Positions 44,016 to 53,877 of a stretch of 64,000 nucleotides of DNA are shown here, in pieces. The stretch covers positions 56,020-120,019 of the forward strand of contig CACZJZ010000005.1 of assembly GCA_902781655.1 (NCBI GenBank). The letters run 5' to 3'. Under the pieces are notes generated by a model. That model was given only the letters and a program-made list of their open reading frames with translations. It was not told where the DNA came from and ran no database searches. The DNA is from an uncultured Lachnospiraceae bacterium (lineage in GTDB: Bacteria > Bacillota > Clostridia > Lachnospirales > Lachnospiraceae). The stretch's first letter is position 1, and every line of letters begins with the position of its first letter. A program made the translations under genes and the position numbers.

Positions 44016-44912
44016 ATGCAGCCGCTCTACGAATCCGTCCCAGATGACCTGGAGATCTATGACCGCCCGTCGCGGCACTTTGCACCGCACGTCCATATGC
44101 TGACCGAGTTCGTTTTGTGCCTGTCCGACACGCTTGAACTCGGCGTAGACACCCAGTACTACCACATGGAACAGGGAGACCTCGCGGTCATCTTTCCCGG
44201 CAAAATCCATCATTCCCAGTATTTTGGCGCTTCCGACTCAGCAGTCTGCCTTCATCTTCTCGCCTCCACCTCTCTCACGCCGTTCTTCGAGACGCAGCTT
44301 CGCACAAAGCAGCCGCAGAATCCGATCATCAAAAAAGACGATGTCGATCCCGACATCGTCTATGCTCTGGAACGTCTGTATACAGATTATGCCATTCTTC
44401 TCCCGGACCATGCCGGAGGCGTGACCGGCAGAAAGCCCGTCTTCGCAAATCAGCCGTCTGATTCCCTCCCTGCGCCGAATAAAGAAGCGGAACCGGAATC
44501 AGAATATGATGCGCCTGTCAAAGCTGCCTTTCTGCAGCTTATCCTTGCGCGCTGTCTGCCGAAGCTGACTCTCGTCCTCCGCTCCGGCCGCGAGAATACC
44601 GACCTCGTCTACCGGATGGTGAACTACATCGCCTCGCACTTCAAAGAGCCCCTCACCCTGACCAGCATGGCGGAGGCTCTCTATCTCAGTCCCTATGTGT
44701 TGTCCCGGGAGTTTTCCGGGACCTTTCACAGCAGCTTCAATGGCTATCTTAATGAGATCCGCCTGAATTACGCGGTGAACCTGCTCCTCTACACCGATCG
44801 CTCCGTCACTGATATCTGGCTGGAGTCCGGCTTTGAATCCCAGCGCACCTTCAACCGCGTATTCCGGGAGAAATACCACATGTCACCGCGGGAGTACCGG
44901 AAGTCCCTATGA
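44016..44912 (+). CDS. AraC family transcriptional regulator
   Basis: 298 residues. N-terminal cupin-like sensor (YHMEQGDLAVIFPGKIHHSQ) and a C-terminal pair of helix-turn-helix motifs in the last 100 residues (LTLTSMAEALYLSPYVLSRE; RSVTDIWLESGFESQRTFNR; YHMSPREYRKSL). A charged insert of about 40 residues lies between the domains. AAGGAG 5 nt before the ATG. It converges with the GH31 gene, whose expression it may control; the 3' ends overlap by 6 nt. Confidence 0.94.
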   Translation: MQPLYESVPDDLEIYDRPSRHFAPHVHMLTEFVLCLSDTLELGVDTQYYHMEQGDLAVIFPGKIHHSQYFGASDSAVCLHLLASTSLTPFFETQLRTKQPQNPIIKKDDVDPDIVYALERLYTDYAILLPDHAGGVTGRKPVFANQPSDSLPAPNKEAEPESEYDAPVKAAFLQLILARCLPKLTLVLRSGRENTDLVYRMVNYIASHFKEPLTLTSMAEALYLSPYVLSREFSGTFHSSFNGYLNEIRLNYAVNLLLYTDRSVTDIWLESGFESQRTFNRVFREKYHMSPREYRKSL

Positions 44913-46943
44913 CACCTTCTTCCGGAACACCGGCATCGCGTCGAGCGGCGCGTCCACATGGACCGTCTGCCCGCCCTCATAGATTTTGCCGTCTCGCGTG
45001 TCCTCCCACTTGCCAGCCGGCAGATAGACATCGCGCTCGAACTGGTTCAAATGGAAGATCGGCGCCACAAGGTACTCGCTGCCCCACATGTACTGATCCT
45101 GCAGCTCCCAGCACGCCTTGTCCTCCGGGAACTCATAGAACATCGCGCGGATGAGCGGTGAGCCATTCTCGGATGCCTCGCGGAACAGATCGCGGATGTA
45201 GTCATGCATCCCGATGCGGATGTCATAGTACTTCTTCATGATCCGGAAGTTCTCCTCGCCGTAGCTCCACAGCTCGTTCGGCTGGCCGGTGTGAAGATAG
45301 CCGCCGCCCCAGTCGCGGGTGTCGAGCGGCGGGATGTTGTACGGACCGCGGTCGCCGTGCATGCGCATAATCGGGCTGAACACCGCAAATTCATACCAGC
45401 GGATCAGCAGTTGCTGCCAGTCTGGATCGTTCACATCGTCCGTCATGAAGCCGCCGATATCCGTGTTCCACCACGGAATTCCAGCGAGTCCGATGTTAAT
45501 GCCTGCCTGCACCTGATCGTACAACGCCTCGAATGTACTCGGCACGTCGCCGCTCCACAGAACATTGCCGTACTTCTGGCTTCCAGCCCAACCGCTGCGC
45601 AGCAGATTCACCACCTGCCCGTCCCGCAGGTCTTTCATCTTGTCATAGAAAATGCGGCTGTACATCTGCGGATACAGGTTACTGCAGGTGAGTGCCGGCC
45701 CCTGGCTGTAGCGATAGTTTTCAAAATCATAGACGCCGTAGTCCGGCTCGGAGTTGTCGAGCCAGAACGCGTCGATTCCCAGATCATAGTAATTCTTTTT
45801 GCAGACGTTCCAGACGTATTCTCTCGTCTTCGGATTGAACGGATCGATCTCGACGCAGTCTCCCTGATAGTCATACGTCTGCGCAGCGCCGCGCTCCGTG
45901 CGGATCAGCAGTCCCTGCTCCATCATCGGCGCAAAATTCTCGCTCTTCCGGTCGACGCTCGGCCACACGGAAACCACGACCTTTATCCCCATCGAGTGGA
46001 GCTCGTCGACCATCGCCTTCGGATCCGGCCAGTACGTCTTGTCGAATTTCCAGTCTCCCTGCACCGTCCAATGGAAGAAATCGATGACGATCTGATCGAT
46101 TTTGATGCCTTCCTTCTGATACTGACGGGCAACGGACAGCACCTCTTCCTGCGTGCGGTAACGCAGCTTGCACTGCCACAGTCCCATCCTGTCCTCGGGG
46201 AACATCGGCGCGCGGCCGACCACATCCGTGTACTGCTTCAGAATCTGCTTCGGCGTGTCGGCGACCGTGATCCAGTAATCCATCTGCTTTGTCGACCGCG
46301 CGATCCACTCAGTGTAGACTTTGCCGAACGTGACCTGTCCGACCGCCGGATTGTTCCACAGCATGCCGTAGCCCTCGCTTGAGACAAGGAACGGCACCGT
46401 CACCTGCGAATTGCGCTGGGCAAGCTCCAGCTCCTCTCCCTTGAGATCAAGATATGGCTGCTGATACTGCCCCATACCGAAGATCTTTTCGCCGGGAATT
46501 GCCTCAAATCTGACCTTCAGGCTTGATTCGTCCCCGCCGATGATCCCCTTCCACTCGCGGCTCGTAATCTTGAGGCAGCGGCTTTCCTTCGAAACCGTCC
46601 CCTCATAGAAGCGGAAATACTCCTGCAGAAGCTGCTTTCCATCCCGGTAGAATGTGATCACACCGGCAAAATTCACGACCGCCCTGATTCTTCCGTTCTC
46701 AATGGATGCTATTGGTCTCTTGTCGATTGTGCCGTCCCCCACCCAGTGGTCGGCCTCCCCGATCGATACCGCCGTCTTCTCCGCCGGAACTTTCTCTGTC
46801 AGCGCCCAGTCCGGCTTCTGAATCTCCGGAAGCATTGTGGAACGCACACGCAGGGAATCCTTCCCCCAGGCCTCGATGCGCAGCGTCTCGCCGTTCAGGC
46901 AGCCCACAAGCGCGCCATGATCCTCACAAAACTGCATTGGCAT
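44907..46943 (-). CDS. Glycoside hydrolase family 31 (YicI-like alpha-xylosidase or alpha-glucosidase)
   Basis: 678 residues, cytoplasmic. N-terminal beta sandwich (about 1-220), GH31 barrel (about 240-560) with WQCKLRYRTQEEVL and FHWTVQGDWKFDKTYWPDP, nucleophile Asp in AFWLDNSEPDYG (near 393) and acid/base Asp in LWSGDVPSTF (near 463), then C-terminal beta domains. The FHWT and DNSEPD blocks are closest to YicI-type alpha-xylosidases, but alpha-glucosidase activity cannot be excluded. GGGAGGAG supports the ATG at 46943. Confidence 0.93.
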   Translation of the reverse strand: MPMQFCEDHGALVGCLNGETLRIEAWGKDSLRVRSTMLPEIQKPDWALTEKVPAEKTAVSIGEADHWVGDGTIDKRPIASIENGRIRAVVNFAGVITFYRDGKQLLQEYFRFYEGTVSKESRCLKITSREWKGIIGGDESSLKVRFEAIPGEKIFGMGQYQQPYLDLKGEELELAQRNSQVTVPFLVSSEGYGMLWNNPAVGQVTFGKVYTEWIARSTKQMDYWITVADTPKQILKQYTDVVGRAPMFPEDRMGLWQCKLRYRTQEEVLSVARQYQKEGIKIDQIVIDFFHWTVQGDWKFDKTYWPDPKAMVDELHSMGIKVVVSVWPSVDRKSENFAPMMEQGLLIRTERGAAQTYDYQGDCVEIDPFNPKTREYVWNVCKKNYYDLGIDAFWLDNSEPDYGVYDFENYRYSQGPALTCSNLYPQMYSRIFYDKMKDLRDGQVVNLLRSGWAGSQKYGNVLWSGDVPSTFEALYDQVQAGINIGLAGIPWWNTDIGGFMTDDVNDPDWQQLLIRWYEFAVFSPIMRMHGDRGPYNIPPLDTRDWGGGYLHTGQPNELWSYGEENFRIMKKYYDIRIGMHDYIRDLFREASENGSPLIRAMFYEFPEDKACWELQDQYMWGSEYLVAPIFHLNQFERDVYLPAGKWEDTRDGKIYEGGQTVHVDAPLDAMPVFRKKVS

Positions 46944-47102
46944 ACTACTCTCCTCCCTGCTGCCAGAGTACAAACAAGGCAGCACATAATTTCTTGTACT
47001 ATATTACAAAAACCAGTGAATTTTCTTGAAGCAATTTTGCATTGTCTGACACAATTTTGATGGTACTATGGAACAGTGAAAAACATTCAGAAAGGAAACA
47101 GT

Positions 47103-48023
47103 ATGTCATCCGATTACGCCATGATACGGGAAGCCATCCCGCACGGGAACCTGCGGTTTCACATGATGCTGCATGAATTCGCCTCAGACCCGGCGAGACG
47201 TGAGCGCGTCAGCCTGCACTGGCATGAGGAATACGAACTCCTCTGCGTCACAGAGGGCGGCGGAGAGATGCACTGCAATGGCAGAAGCTTCCCTGTGCGC
47301 ACCGGCGACATCCTCTTCATCAACTCCGGCTTCGTCCATTCTCTCTCCTCGGAACCCGGCATCCCGCTGGTTTTCTACGCCATCGATTTTGGCCGGGAAC
47401 TCATCTCCAGCTACGGCTCGGATGCCATTCAGCAGGAATACATCAACAGGCAGTGCACCGGCGAGCTCGTGTTCCGCGACCACATCCGCCCGCAGGAGGC
47501 GCTATGGAGCGCGATTCATCCGCCAATGGAAGAAATCCGCCGCTCCTGCCAGCCCGACCCGGGCACCGCCATGAATCCAGCCTCTGGAAAGGAGTTGCTG
47601 ATCAAGGCGGATCTGCTCCGGATCTGGTACTATCTGTGCGCCAATCCCGCCACCAACATCGAAGCATCCGACCAGCGGAATGACCGGGCGATGGAACTGA
47701 CCAAGAAAATTCTCCGCTATATCCGTGAGTCCTGTGCCGGCCCTCTCTCGCTCTCGGACCTTGCCAGGGAATTCAGCATGAGCGAGGGCCAGTTCTGCCG
47801 CTTTTTCAAATCACAGATCAACATGACCGCAGTGGAATACATCAACTACTGCCGCATCGGAGAGGCCTGCGAGCTGCTCCGCTCCGGCAGGGCACTCTCC
47901 ATCAGTGACGCCGCCCTCTCCGCCGGATACAGCAACATCAGCTATTTCAACCGCATGTTCCGCCGCTACATGCACTGCACCCCGGGCGAATTTCAGCGGT
48001 CCTGCCGCTCGACGTCCTCCTGA
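47103..48023 (+). CDS. AraC family transcriptional regulator
   Basis: 306 residues. N-terminal cupin with the metal/ligand-type residues in LHWHEEYELLCVTEGGGEMH and GDILFINSGFVHS; C-terminal double helix-turn-helix (LSLSDLAREFSMSEGQFCRF; LSISDAALSAGYSNISYFNR; HCTPGEFQRS). Divergent from the GH31 gene, so a likely regulator of it in response to its sugar. AAAGGA precedes the ATG at 47103; a GTG 27 nt upstream is the alternative. Its 3' end overlaps the SPFH gene by 31 nt. Confidence 0.94.
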   Translation: MSSDYAMIREAIPHGNLRFHMMLHEFASDPARRERVSLHWHEEYELLCVTEGGGEMHCNGRSFPVRTGDILFINSGFVHSLSSEPGIPLVFYAIDFGRELISSYGSDAIQQEYINRQCTGELVFRDHIRPQEALWSAIHPPMEEIRRSCQPDPGTAMNPASGKELLIKADLLRIWYYLCANPATNIEASDQRNDRAMELTKKILRYIRESCAGPLSLSDLAREFSMSEGQFCRFFKSQINMTAVEYINYCRIGEACELLRSGRALSISDAALSAGYSNISYFNRMFRRYMHCTPGEFQRSCRSTSS

Positions 48024-49030
48024 ATCTTCCTTGTCGCAGCCGCGGCGTCCACCGCTCCCTTGCTCGAATCCGGGCCGAGGCACGGATCCGGCGCGGCCGG
48101 TTTCTTCTGCTCCGCCGACTTGTCTACCGGTGTCGCATCCCCGATACCCAGAGATTCCGCCGCGACTCCCAGCGTCGCCACAAGATCGGCAATATCGGTC
48201 GGCATAAAGATCTTGGTAGCTCTGCCATCGGAGACATCCTTTAATGCCTCAAGTCCCTTGAGCCGCAGCACCGAATCGGAGACGTTCGCATTCTTCAGTG
48301 CCTCGAGTCCCTCAGCCTCCGCCTGATAGACCATCTTGATGGAGCGGGACTTACCTTCCGCCAGCGCGATCTGGGCATCTCTTTCCGCCTCTGCAGCCAG
48401 AATTTTGGCCTTCTTGTCGCCCTCTGCGCGGGAGACGACCGCCTCCTGATGAGCCTGTGCCTCGAGAACAGTCTGTCTGCGCTCGCGCTCCGCCCGCATC
48501 TGCTTGGTCATAACCTCCTCGATCTCCTTCGGGGGCTGAATGTTCTTGATCTCCACGCGCGTGACCTTGATTCCCCAGGGATCCGTCGCCTCGTCGAGAA
48601 TCGCCTGCATTTTACCATTGATCGCCTCGCGGGAGGTCAGCGTCTGATCCAGCTCCATATCTCCGATGATATTCCGGAGCGTGGTCGCGGAGAGATTCTG
48701 CAGACCGACGATCGGATTCTCCACGCCGTACGTGTACATCTGCGCATCGAACACCCGCATGAACACCACGGAATCAATCTGCATCGTGACATTGTCCTTG
48801 GTGATGACCGGCTGCGGCGGGAAGTCGAGCACCTGCTCCTTGAGCGAGGTGATCCGGACCACCTTCTCGATGAACGGAACCTTCACATGAAGCCCGGCAT
48901 TCCATACCGTCTTGAATTTTCCCAGATGCTCCACCACCGCGACATTACTCTGCCCGATGATCCTCACATTACTGAAGAACAAAATCAGCGCGATCACGAC
49001 CAATATGATTAATATTGCAAGTCCCATCAT
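47993..49030 (-). CDS. SPFH/Band 7 membrane protein (QmcA/stomatin-like)
   Basis: 345 residues: N-terminal membrane anchor (LAILIILVVIALILFFSNV), SPFH domain (about 25-190; NVAVVEHLGKFKTVWNAGLH), coiled coil (190-265, Glu/Ala-rich) and a flexible tail. Forms large oligomeric membrane microdomains, often next to an NfeD protein; none is seen here. GGGGGA precedes the ATG pair. Confidence 0.94.
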   Translation of the reverse strand: MMGLAILIILVVIALILFFSNVRIIGQSNVAVVEHLGKFKTVWNAGLHVKVPFIEKVVRITSLKEQVLDFPPQPVITKDNVTMQIDSVVFMRVFDAQMYTYGVENPIVGLQNLSATTLRNIIGDMELDQTLTSREAINGKMQAILDEATDPWGIKVTRVEIKNIQPPKEIEEVMTKQMRAERERRQTVLEAQAHQEAVVSRAEGDKKAKILAAEAERDAQIALAEGKSRSIKMVYQAEAEGLEALKNANVSDSVLRLKGLEALKDVSDGRATKIFMPTDIADLVATLGVAAESLGIGDATPVDKSAEQKKPAAPDPCLGPDSSKGAVDAAAATRKIQEDVERQDR

Positions 49031-49271
49031 TCCATCCCCCTTTTACTTTCTGATACCTTGCCTGGTTTCCCATTGCTCCACTTCCCGGATTCTGTTTCTC
49101 ACATGTCCCGCCCTGTGGTCTGCCATGAAGATGTCTGTTCTATACGATATCCGTCATGAAGATGCCCGCTATGACAATACCCATCCTGACCCGGAACAAT
49201 TTCATTTTGCCATATCCGGCAGATAATTACCACACAGACTCTTCAAACTGCCTGATTGTTACGATCTCATG

Positions 49272-49481
49272 TTAGTCCTCTCCGGTCCACTGAGTGACAT
49301 AATCGGGATCTCCCTCCTGCAATTCGCTCTCCTCCAGCAAAATCCGCACTGCCTCCCGCGTCTGCTCCAACCTCTGAATCCGCACCTTCTCAGCCGCGGC
49401 CAGATGCACCCACGTGAGGCCATCAATCAGAAGTACAAAGAGTATTCCGACCAGCACAATCCACTTCCACCATCCTCTCAT
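49272..49481 (-). CDS. Small single-pass membrane protein
   Basis: 69 residues: one helix (WWKWIVLVGILFVLLIDGLTW) and an acidic, helical extracytoplasmic or cytoplasmic tail (VRIQRLEQTREAVRILLEES). GGAGG 10 nt before the ATG at 49481. Downstream of a larger membrane protein gene (47 nt gap). A perfect 14-bp palindrome, CACTGGCGCCAGTG (49515-49528), lies in that gap. Function unknown. Confidence 0.7.
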   Translation of the reverse strand: MRGWWKWIVLVGILFVLLIDGLTWVHLAAAEKVRIQRLEQTREAVRILLEESELQEGDPDYVTQWTGED

Positions 49482-49528
49482 CTGCCTTGTTCCTCCCGTA
49501 TCGGATATTGGTGCCACTGGCGCCAGTG

Positions 49529-50290
49529 TCAATTTGAGAGCGGCGTATCAGCGCCACTTCCAAGCTTCACCCCTCGTTTGGCGAGCAGCTCCTCCATCTG
49601 CGATGTCATCTCCTGCATCCAGCTCTCCTCCCCGAATTGCTGCTGCACCCTCCGGAATCGTACAATTGCCCTCCGCAGCTCTCGCATTTCCAGCCTCTCA
49701 ACCACCTCTTCCCTCTCCGCGCATTCTCCATCCCACATTTTCTCATTCTTCCCGTTCCCGACACCATCAGTGAACAGCCATTCACAGACCTCCGTATACC
49801 GCGCTGCCGCCTTCAGTACTCCCTGATACGGTGCAAAATCCTTGTCTCTGCTGTCGGCAATGTCATACCGCTCGCCCAGAATGGCGATCCCGACAAAATC
49901 CCCCTCTGCAAGACAACTGTCAAGCTTCCGGGTGATGACATCTGCCTGCAGGCTGCTGTATCCCACGCGGCAGGCAGTGCGAAACCGGTCGAGATGGACG
50001 GAGGCAAGAACCAGCGCCGTCACACCTGCTGCGCACATAATCAGGCGAAGCAGCTTCCCGGCTGATATCCCTGCCGGCATCACCCCCGTCATCTGCCTCC
50101 GGACCTGCTGCTTCTTTTTTCTCTCCCCGGCGCGACAGCTCTGACGGGGAAGCGGATTCGGATTTTCCCCAAGCAATTCCTCCGGAAAAACATCAGGCAC
50201 TGCCTCTGCTGCCTCCGGTCTTCTCCGCCGCTCCTCAGGCACCATATCTCTTGCAAAATCCCTGACCCTCCGCACCCAGTCCCGCTGCAT
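49529..50290 (-). CDS. Membrane protein of unknown function
   Basis: 253 residues: basic cytoplasmic arm (1-75), one helix (LRLIMCAAGVTALVLASVHL), then a helical domain of about 150 residues with TPR-like spacing (YSSLQADVITRKLDSCLAEG, AILGERYDIADSRD). AAGGAG 8 nt before the ATG at 50290. Probably cotranscribed with the small membrane gene after it. No family recognised. Confidence 0.75.
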   Translation of the reverse strand: MQRDWVRRVRDFARDMVPEERRRRPEAAEAVPDVFPEELLGENPNPLPRQSCRAGERKKKQQVRRQMTGVMPAGISAGKLLRLIMCAAGVTALVLASVHLDRFRTACRVGYSSLQADVITRKLDSCLAEGDFVGIAILGERYDIADSRDKDFAPYQGVLKAAARYTEVCEWLFTDGVGNGKNEKMWDGECAEREEVVERLEMRELRRAIVRFRRVQQQFGEESWMQEMTSQMEELLAKRGVKLGSGADTPLSN

Positions 50291-50384
50291 CCTGCCATCT
50301 CCTTCCCCTGACCACCCGCCGCCTGGCGGGTAAACATCGTATTCAAGTCGCGACTCTCCAAAATACAAATTTTCAAATCAGATA

Positions 50385-50450
50385 CAAAAAAGCCCTGCAT
50401 CGGTACTGGTCTGCGTTAAAAAGAAAACAGACCTCGTCCGATTCAGGGCT
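50385..50450 (-). terminator. Intrinsic terminator
   Basis: Minus-strand AGCCCTGAATCGG arm pairs with CCGATGCAGGGCT, with an inner GGTCTG / CAGACC stem, followed by TTTTTT. It ends transcription of the adhesin gene, about 150 nt past its stop codon. Confidence 0.85.
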
Positions 50451-50596
50451 CCTGATTGTATTCTGTTCTTTGTTATCCCGTTCCTGTCCGGGGACTGGCT
50501 GCCTCATCCAGCTTCCCGGGGATGACTGTATCGTAGCAGAAAAACAGACGTCTGCCTATTGGAGAAAATGACGATTCGGATGCATTCGCAGAAAGC

Positions 50597-53500
50597 TTAC
50601 TCCTCATCACTCCTTTTCTTTCTGTACCCCGCAGCTGCCGCAAGAAGGGCAGCCGACAGCATCGCCAGAACAAGCCATCCCGTCATATGAGAATCATCCC
50701 CGGTCTGAACGCTTGCGTCGTTCGTGGCACTGCCATTCTTGCCGCGCTTTACCCCAAGGACACCATAATCAGCCGGATTCTCCGTAGCATGCTCCGTTTC
50801 CGATGTCGTTTCCACTGTCTGATCGGCCGGCTGCGTATTCTCCTGCGTTTTCTGATCCGGTGTTACCTTTGGATCTTCCGCCGGTCCCGAAGAATTTGAT
50901 CCGGTGTTTTCTGTATTGTCAGAGTTTCCTGCGTCCGGCTTGCTCTCTTTTTCCACGGAATACGAATTGCTGATTGTCACTGTAGAAACCTGTGAATCCG
51001 CGACCGCGACCGGAGCGCCATTGTCCCCGCCAACTGTGAGGGAATATCCCTGCACCTGCGCTGTGTCCGTACTCTCCGTTACCGTGTATGTCCCCAGCGG
51101 GATATTTTCGACTGTGATCCTTCCGTTCGTAAAATCGCCATACCGTACGGTTTTCTCATACTCCTCCGTGCCGCCCGCATTGCGAATCACAAACTGCGCA
51201 TCTGCCGGCGTCTCAGCGCCGCTGGATGTCTTGATGATCTCAAGACTGCCGGTTGGCTTTTTATATTTGTTAGTAAAAACAGCTTCTGCCTTTCCTTCAC
51301 TAGCAATTGTGCCGGTTCCTCCCGAGGATGTGGTGTCATATTCCTTATCCTCTGCCTCTTCCACCGTATAGGCAATTCCAGCCGGTAATCCTACTGCCGT
51401 GCGGGACTGTCCACTCGTCAGCGTGAATGATGCAACGCCCTTGTTGAAGGTCATGTCCCCGTATGTACCGTCAAGATTCTCGCAGCCAGTCAGTGTCACG
51501 GTAAATGCAAATTGCTTTTGGGTGTCGCTGTTCCCTACCACTGTCTTGCTGACAGAAAGACCTCCTCTCGGGAACGTCAGAGTTTTTTCCGTCTGCACCG
51601 ATCCGGTCTTGATCACTGCGCCAACCATGTTCTGGAAGACCTTGACATTGGAGTCAGTCACGTCTGTAACAGGCTGAAACATCCGAAGTTGCCCGTCCAT
51701 ATACTTGATGTTATCGGACGACACCGTCACTGTGACATCCCCCGCAGGCTTTTCCGCCGCGGTAAGCGAGAAGGTTTCCCCAGCCTTCACCTCCGCCGCG
51801 CTGGATGTAACACCGCTCCGGTCCACTGAAATCCTGTATGTCCCGTGATAATTATCCGGCGCAGTGATGTAGAGAGAATCGCTGTGCCACAGACCGTCCG
51901 CGGAATTATAGGTAAATGTCGTGCCGCCTTCGAGCCTAATGTCCGAATCTTTCGGAGCCTCTCTGAGAATCTTGGCGGCAGGAGCAGCAACCAGCAGGAC
52001 GTTTGACAGCGGTACTGTGTCCTTTTCGCTTTCAAGATTATTGAATTTCAGATGTTGTTTCGTCAGAAGATTCCATATTGCCTGTGAGGTCGCGGTATAT
52101 GCCTGAGACTCCGTCACATAGTAACTCCCGGAAAACATTTCGGTATATACGGAGAGCGGAGAGGATCCTCCGGCGTTTCCATAATCCATGCTGTAAGCCG
52201 CCCTCCAGAAAGGAAGCGCAGTCAACTGACTATAGGTAAGGCCGGATGCAGTTGTGCCGGAGGAGAGGTATCGGCCCGCTTCCTTAAGAAACTGATTCAG
52301 CCTATTGAGGTTTTCCGTATTTTGATTCGTATAATCCGCATAGGAAAACTGTGCATTTCCAATGCTGTCCGGGAAGTCCGTTCTCAGATATTCCGGGGGA
52401 ACCAGAAGCTGATTGAACTCCTCCTCACTGATCTGCTGTGCATTATCAACGATCTGGTACAAAGCCAGCCCGTTATTATTGTATCCGGCATAGATCAGTG
52501 CCTCCAGCTGGCTTATACAGGCGTCTGCATCTGCCACGCCATTCTTAGTAAGATAGGTTTTCAGATCCGCGGATACATAGTTCGGAGCAGTATATGTAGG
52601 AGTATCATGCGGCCAGTGCAGCGTATTATTCATGCAGAAAAGAATCAGGCTTCCGCCCTCTCCATCCTGGACCGAATGAATGTCTGTGTTGCTGTCGTAT
52701 CCGATCTTTATCCCCGTTTTGGTATCCGCCCCTCCACTCTCCCCTGCTCTCAGCACAGCAGCATAGATAGAGAACGCACTGCTGCTGAACTGCAGGGTTC
52801 CGCTCTCCTGATCAACCGCTTCTGTCGCCTCCTGCTCCGCGGCGGCAGAATCATCCTCCAGATGATAAAGCGCTGCTGTATCCCCGTCCTCGATGGTAAG
52901 TCCGCTGTACGTTACGGAAATATCCGTGAGCGGCTCGATCTCATGCTGATCTCCCAGATAGAAGTCAAAATCATACGCCACGATGTCGTCTGCCGTGATC
53001 GCGCTGTCATTTTCCGCCGTCTGAATTGCATGAAGAATGACCGCAGAATCCACCTTCGTCACCGCACATTGAATTCCCGCAGGGAAAGCTCCCTCCGGTG
53101 CGTCGATTGAGACGACAACGCCATCTCCTGTATCAATCTCATCCGTAAAGGCAGGATAGGAAAGCTCCTCTGCCGCGGCAGGGTCCCCCGTCATGTCTGT
53201 CGCTGCCATCTCCGCTGTTTCTGCAGCCGTGTTCCCATCCGTGCTTCCTTCGGCGCCGGAAACGGTCTGTTCTGCTCCTGCCGCGTCTATGACTGATTTT
53301 GAACCCTCACCGGAAGCATCCTCTCCTGTGGACGGAGCTGTTCCCTCCGCAGCGGAACCGCTCCCGCCGATGATCTGGTTCACCGTTCCACCGGATGACT
53401 GTCCCTCGGATGCAGCATTTCCTGTGTCGCCATTGGTTCCGCTGCCCGTGGAGGAAGATTCAGACGCTATTGCCGTCCCATTGCTGTCCGGAGCAGAAAT

Positions 53501-53725
53501 TCCTGCAATGGCGTTTTCTGTTCCGGAATCTGCTGCAACAATATTGGCCTCCGCAGGAGTTCCTGCTCCCGGTTCCTGCCCGGCACTGACAGCAGAGACC
53601 GTATTTGCTTCCGCAGTCACCGGCTCGCCCTCAGCCAGTGCAGAGGCGCCGGTTCCGGCAAGCAGAGCGCCGATCATCACTGCGGAAAGCAGATAGGAGG
53701 TGCCACGTTTATTATGCTCCTTCAT
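50597..53725 (-). CDS. Thioester-domain surface adhesin with sortase anchor
   Basis: 1042 residues. Signal peptide (1-32); a Ser/Thr/Ala/Gly-rich stalk (33-190); a beta region (190-330); a thioester domain with the Cys in LFCMNNTLHW (near 362) and the Gln in TSQAIWN (near 549), which in known members form an internal thioester that binds host surfaces covalently; a pilin-type isopeptide domain (about 735-860, GGLSVSKTVVG to NKYKK); a SpaA/Cna-B-like domain (860-950, GSLEIIKT...YTVTEST); a polar wall-spanning stretch; and an anchor SVQTGD, hydrophobic helix, RKKRSDEE. The VQTGD motif is an LPXTG variant. No sortase gene nearby. GAGAGGG precedes the ATG. Confidence 0.9.
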   Translation of the reverse strand: MKEHNKRGTSYLLSAVMIGALLAGTGASALAEGEPVTAEANTVSAVSAGQEPGAGTPAEANIVAADSGTENAIAGISAPDSNGTAIASESSSTGSGTNGDTGNAASEGQSSGGTVNQIIGGSGSAAEGTAPSTGEDASGEGSKSVIDAAGAEQTVSGAEGSTDGNTAAETAEMAATDMTGDPAAAEELSYPAFTDEIDTGDGVVVSIDAPEGAFPAGIQCAVTKVDSAVILHAIQTAENDSAITADDIVAYDFDFYLGDQHEIEPLTDISVTYSGLTIEDGDTAALYHLEDDSAAAEQEATEAVDQESGTLQFSSSAFSIYAAVLRAGESGGADTKTGIKIGYDSNTDIHSVQDGEGGSLILFCMNNTLHWPHDTPTYTAPNYVSADLKTYLTKNGVADADACISQLEALIYAGYNNNGLALYQIVDNAQQISEEEFNQLLVPPEYLRTDFPDSIGNAQFSYADYTNQNTENLNRLNQFLKEAGRYLSSGTTASGLTYSQLTALPFWRAAYSMDYGNAGGSSPLSVYTEMFSGSYYVTESQAYTATSQAIWNLLTKQHLKFNNLESEKDTVPLSNVLLVAAPAAKILREAPKDSDIRLEGGTTFTYNSADGLWHSDSLYITAPDNYHGTYRISVDRSGVTSSAAEVKAGETFSLTAAEKPAGDVTVTVSSDNIKYMDGQLRMFQPVTDVTDSNVKVFQNMVGAVIKTGSVQTEKTLTFPRGGLSVSKTVVGNSDTQKQFAFTVTLTGCENLDGTYGDMTFNKGVASFTLTSGQSRTAVGLPAGIAYTVEEAEDKEYDTTSSGGTGTIASEGKAEAVFTNKYKKPTGSLEIIKTSSGAETPADAQFVIRNAGGTEEYEKTVRYGDFTNGRITVENIPLGTYTVTESTDTAQVQGYSLTVGGDNGAPVAVADSQVSTVTISNSYSVEKESKPDAGNSDNTENTGSNSSGPAEDPKVTPDQKTQENTQPADQTVETTSETEHATENPADYGVLGVKRGKNGSATNDASVQTGDDSHMTGWLVLAMLSAALLAAAAGYRKKRSDEE

Positions 53726-53877
53726 TCATTCCCTCTCTGCTGCGTCCAGACGGCCATCCTCTGTAGAAATGACAGGGACGACCCGCTCGCGGTCCGCGCC
53801 GCCAGACGCAGCGATGGCGGCACAGATTTTGATTTTCGATTATTGAACAAAACCAGCGTATAAACAGAAATATGGTC

